Assembly: GCA_900543085.1 (NCBI GenBank)
Contig: UQQF01000001.1
Location: 248,001 to 312,000 of the forward strand
Source: an uncultured Eubacteriales bacterium
GTDB taxonomy: Bacteria; Bacillota; Clostridia; Oscillospirales; Oscillospiraceae
Direction: 5' to 3'
DNA: 64,000 nucleotides
The notes under the pieces were generated by a model that was not told the DNA's origin, did no database searches, and was given only the letters and a program-made list of their open reading frames with translations. The position numbers and the translations under genes were made by a program. Below are positions 61,164 through 64,000 of this stretch, piece after piece; position 1 is the first letter of the stretch, and each line of letters opens with the position of its first letter.

Positions 61164-62576
61164 TCAGGCCTTCTTGTTGTGGATCTTGGGGAGCAGCAGG
61201 CAGACGACCATGCCGACAACGACACAGACGATCTGGACCCAGGCCACGCTGTGCATGGAGGTGACTATGCTGGTAGCGACGGGAGCGCCGGAGGCCTCAT
61301 ACTGGATGGCGTTGGTGAACATCGGGACGAACACGGCCACGCCGAACGGGGCAGACAGGTCACGGAACACGGTGTAGGTGCCGGAACCGGCGCCGGCGAT
61401 CTGCGGATCGAGGCCGGACAGAGCGACGTTCATGAAGATGGTGGTGTTGCCGCCGAGGCCGAGGCCGATGAAGAACAGGCTGGCAGCGAACATGACGAAG
61501 CCGGACTCAGCGGTGTAGAGCAGCTGCAGGGCAGCGCCTATCAGGCAGAATACCAGCGCGCACACGGAAACGATGCGGGGCTCCTTCTTGTTGGCGAGCG
61601 GAGCCACGACGATGTTGCCGATGGTCATGCCGACGTACATGATGGAGGTAGCATAGCTGGCCACGGAGGTGGTCGGGTCGAACATCATCGCGAAGCGGAT
61701 GGTGTTGGTCATGCAGGCCTGCATGAGGCCCTGGGTGAGGAAAAGAACGACAACGGGCAGGATGAACTGCTTGCGAGCCATGAACTTGCCGTTGAGGATG
61801 GGGTTCTTGGCCTTCTTCTCAGCAACGAACAGGATAACAAGGCAGACAACAGCGGCGCCGAGCACGACGAGAGTGGAGGTGCCGAGCCAGCCGGCCGTAC
61901 CCTGAGCCAGGTTGGGCACGCAGAGAGCCAGGGAGAAGAACAGGATGATGAAGATGCCGCCGAAAACGTCGAAGCCGGACATGCCCTTCTTCGGGCCGGT
62001 CTCCTTCTTCATGGTGAACAGGCCGACAACAAAGCAGAGGGCGGCCAGGGCAGCGCAGATGTAAAGGATGAGACGCCAGTTCTGGGTGGTCTGGAAGATG
62101 ATGCCACCGATGGTGGGTCCAAAGATGACCATGCCGCTGGAGAGAGCGGCGTACACGGCGAAGCCGTTGCCCATCTTGGCGGGCGGGAACTCACTGGTGA
62201 TGTAGGCGATGACGGTCGGGGAAATGGCGGCTGCGCCGACACCGACGACAAAGCGGCCAATGATGACCATCCACACCATTCCGTCCGGAGCGATGCCGAT
62301 AACGAGCTCGCCGATGGCCATGAGAGCCATGCCGACGAGGGAGGCGCCGCGGCGGCCGAAGATGTCGCCCAGCTTGCCGAGGACAGGCGCGCAGGCGGCC
62401 ATGCCCATGCTCATCGAAAGGGTGATCCAGGTGAGCCAGGACGGATCAAGCTGCCAGTCGCTGACGATGTTGTTGGGGATAGACGCCGTGAAACCACCGG
62501 CGAGGCTGACCAGAGCTGCAGCCATTGCGAAGGGGATAAAGCCCTTCATGTAGTTTTTGTTTACTGTAGCATCCAT
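61164..62576 (-). CDS. MFS transporter, DHA2-type, resembling BaiG
   Basis: A 470-residue major facilitator protein with about 14 membrane spans. The signature GKLGDIFGRRGASLVG between spans 2 and 3 and the VGVGAAAISPTVIAYI block fit the drug:H+ antiporter-2 group. From memory its N-terminus resembles BaiG, the bile acid importer of Clostridium scindens. It lies just downstream of a BaiCD/BaiH-like reductase on the same strand, suggesting it moves the substrate or product of that enzyme. AAGGAG precedes the ATG. The cargo is not proven. Confidence 0.85.
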   Translation of the reverse strand: MDATVNKNYMKGFIPFAMAAALVSLAGGFTASIPNNIVSDWQLDPSWLTWITLSMSMGMAACAPVLGKLGDIFGRRGASLVGMALMAIGELVIGIAPDGMVWMVIIGRFVVGVGAAAISPTVIAYITSEFPPAKMGNGFAVYAALSSGMVIFGPTIGGIIFQTTQNWRLILYICAALAALCFVVGLFTMKKETGPKKGMSGFDVFGGIFIILFFSLALCVPNLAQGTAGWLGTSTLVVLGAAVVCLVILFVAEKKAKNPILNGKFMARKQFILPVVVLFLTQGLMQACMTNTIRFAMMFDPTTSVASYATSIMYVGMTIGNIVVAPLANKKEPRIVSVCALVFCLIGAALQLLYTAESGFVMFAASLFFIGLGLGGNTTIFMNVALSGLDPQIAGAGSGTYTVFRDLSAPFGVAVFVPMFTNAIQYEASGAPVATSIVTSMHSVAWVQIVCVVVGMVVCLLLPKIHNKKA

Positions 62577-62646
62577 ACATTTTCTCCTTTTGCCATGACC
62601 TTTGGCAGCGGCCGGAAGGCTCCCGCTAACCGCAGGCGCTCGTTTA

Positions 62647-62685
62647 ACTCCTTCCGGGGCGCTTTTCCCCCGCCCCGGAAGGAGT
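62647..62685. other. Intercistronic hairpin, reductase / transporter
   Basis: A 14-bp perfect stem (62647-62660 with 62672-62685) with an 11-base loop lies between the reductase stop and the MFS gene. It lacks a good T tract in the direction of transcription and may reduce read-through into the transporter gene. Confidence 0.7.
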
Positions 62686-62693
62686 CCATACAG

Positions 62694-64000
62694 TTACAGG
62701 TTGTACGCGACCTCGAAGCCCTCCCACATGGCATCGCTGGACTGGCGGGCCTTGACGGCGTCGCCGATCACGTGCACTTCGGGGACGAACTCTTTGAGCT
62801 TCTCGCTCAGCGGGTCGTAGTTGCGGGCGCCGAGGCCGAAGATTATGTAATCGAAGCCGCGGAGCCATTCCTCGGTGCCGTCCTTCCGCTGGACCTTGAC
62901 GTCGTGGTCAGTGACCTCCAGCACCTTGGTGTTTACATTGATGTCAACCCCGTTGGCCTTCAGGGTGCGCATAAGGGGTGCCCTGTTGGGCATGCACACG
63001 CCGGTGAGGATCTGGGGGAGCATCTCGATGATGGTGACCTCGACGTCGCCGATGCTCGCGTCAAAGCCGCGGGTGAACGCGGTGGGACGGGCGTTGGCGA
63101 GTATCGTCTCGGCCGTCTCGCAGGCGACTTCGCCGCCGCCGAGTATGCACACGCGACCCTTCGGGATGACGAACTTGCCCTTGAGGAAGTCGTGAGCGGT
63201 GCGGACGGGGTAGTCCTGCGTGCCCTTGATGGGCGGGATCAGCGGCTTCGCGCCGGTGGCGACGATGACCGCGTCGGGGTTGAATTCCTTGACAGCCTCA
63301 ACAGTGGCCTCCTTGCCGAACTCGAACTTGACTCCGGCCTTCTTGGCGCGATAGTTGAGGTGGACGAGCCACTTGGTCATCTCCTGCTTGCCGGGGCTGG
63401 TGACAGCCAGGTTGAGCTGGCCGCCGATCTTGTCGTCGGCTTCCCAGACGGTGACGTCGTGGCCGCGCTCGGCGGCGGTGACGGCAGCGTACATACCGCC
63501 GGGGCCGGCGCCGATGATGAGGGTCTTCTTGACCTCCTCGGCCGGCTTGTCGGGGTAGTCGTACTCGTAACCGACGCGCGGGTTTATGTGGCAGCGGCAC
63601 TGGGGACGCTCGGCAGTGCGGGTGATGCAGCTTCCGCCGCAGCTTCCGCAGGGGGTGATGTCGTCAAAGCGGTTCTCGTAGGCCTTGTTGCAGAGGTCGG
63701 GGTCGGCGAGCAGGGGACGACCCATGCTGACGCCGTCGACCAGGCCGCGCTCGACGATGTCGGCGGCGTAACGGATGTCGTTGATCTTGCCGACGACGAA
63801 TACGGGGATGTTGACGACCTTCTTGATTTCGCTGGCCTCATAGACGTTCATGCCTATGTGCTTGCCGTGGCTGGGGATGATGTTCTCCAGACCCTCGTAC
63901 TGGGTGCCGCCGGAGACCTCGATGAGGTTGACGCCGGCCGCCTCGAACTTGGGGGCGAGGTAGAGCATCTCGTCGAGGCTGTTGCCGCCCTCGACGCGCT
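62694..64000 (-). CDS. Old-yellow-enzyme/2-enoate reductase-like flavoprotein, 5' end outside window
   Basis: The C-terminal 434 or so residues of an NADH:flavin oxidoreductase of the 2,4-dienoyl-CoA reductase/BaiCD/BaiH build. The visible part has the end of the FMN TIM barrel (GRPLLADPD), the 4Fe-4S site CGSCGGSC plus CRC, an FAD-binding domain (TLIIGAGPGGMYAA) and an NAD(P)-binding site (VCILGGGEVACETAE). Such enzymes reduce carbon-carbon double bonds of enoates or steroid enones. The N-terminal third and the start lie beyond base 64000. Together with the MFS gene it may form a catabolic unit for a diet- or host-derived compound. Confidence 0.9.
   Translation of the reverse strand, partial: RVEGGNSLDEMLYLAPKFEAAGVNLIEVSGGTQYEGLENIIPSHGKHIGMNVYEASEIKKVVNIPVFVVGKINDIRYAADIVERGLVDGVSMGRPLLADPDLCNKAYENRFDDITPCGSCGGSCITRTAERPQCRCHINPRVGYEYDYPDKPAEEVKKTLIIGAGPGGMYAAVTAAERGHDVTVWEADDKIGGQLNLAVTSPGKQEMTKWLVHLNYRAKKAGVKFEFGKEATVEAVKEFNPDAVIVATGAKPLIPPIKGTQDYPVRTAHDFLKGKFVIPKGRVCILGGGEVACETAETILANARPTAFTRGFDASIGDVEVTIIEMLPQILTGVCMPNRAPLMRTLKANGVDINVNTKVLEVTDHDVKVQRKDGTEEWLRGFDYIIFGLGARNYDPLSEKLKEFVPEVHVIGDAVKARQSSDAMWEGFEVAYNL

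Overview
The window reads as a chromosomal segment of a GC-rich, Gram-positive Clostridia-type bacterium, probably an anaerobic gut member of the Oscillospirales or relatives. The basis is the gene order (trmFO-topA-dprA, rnc-acpP-plsX, ftsY-smc, leuS-rsfS-LCP-nadD/yqeK), strong AGGAGG-type ribosome binding sites, frequent GTG/TTG starts, a SpoVAC-type sporulation protein, 2-hydroxyacyl-CoA dehydratase-type subunits and a 2-enoate-reductase-like flavoenzyme. No rRNA, tRNA, prophage, transposase or CRISPR array was seen.

Left part (1-23 kb) is accessory. It holds a FlK-like thioesterase, a large iron-sulfur/GltD-type oxidoreductase divergent from hypA, and an ABC importer (two substrate-binding lipoproteins, permease, ATPase). 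The importer is preceded by a promoter, a 53-codon ORF with a dense Phe/Tyr run, and a strong terminator: the layout of a ribosome-mediated attenuator. Next come a CBS-domain protein, a three-gene metal-type P-ATPase cluster that includes an unlisted 26-residue membrane peptide, an AraC regulator with a palindrome at its own promoter, an ECF sigma/anti-sigma pair with three PepSY domains, an SLH surface protein, a HAD hydrolase, spoVAC, a group of unrecognised membrane proteins and a two-subunit dehydratase operon with its own promoter.

Middle part (23-44 kb) is mostly one long minus-strand housekeeping series: rpsU, leuS, rsfS, an LCP ligase, a nadD-yqeK fusion, yhbY, rdgB, ftsY, smc (with symmetrically short arms), two small membrane genes, an Elp3-like radical SAM protein, rnc, acpP, plsX, trmFO, topA (with a lysine-rich tail), dprA and an rRNA 2'-O-methyltransferase. 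Many neighbours overlap by 1-14 bases, which suggests translational coupling.

Right part (44-64 kb) has an AT-rich one-gene island bounded by 12-bp direct repeats, in which the natural ATG is followed at once by TAA. Then come lysS (with an added tRNA-binding domain), greA, a cell-wall group (S41 protease, M23 hydrolase, ftsX, ftsE), a PucR-type regulator, a pseudouridine synthase, the str operon (rpsL-rpsG-fusA-tuf), a VanY-type carboxypeptidase and an MFS transporter/old-yellow-enzyme pair cut by the window edge.

The most notable signals are the Phe/Tyr leader attenuator and a family of about 133-bp elements, each made of five consecutive hairpins. The three copies (one after the importer ATPase gene, two facing each other downstream of tuf) share the same architecture while their stems differ by compensatory changes. 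Each starts at or within 9 bases after a stop codon, in the sense orientation.
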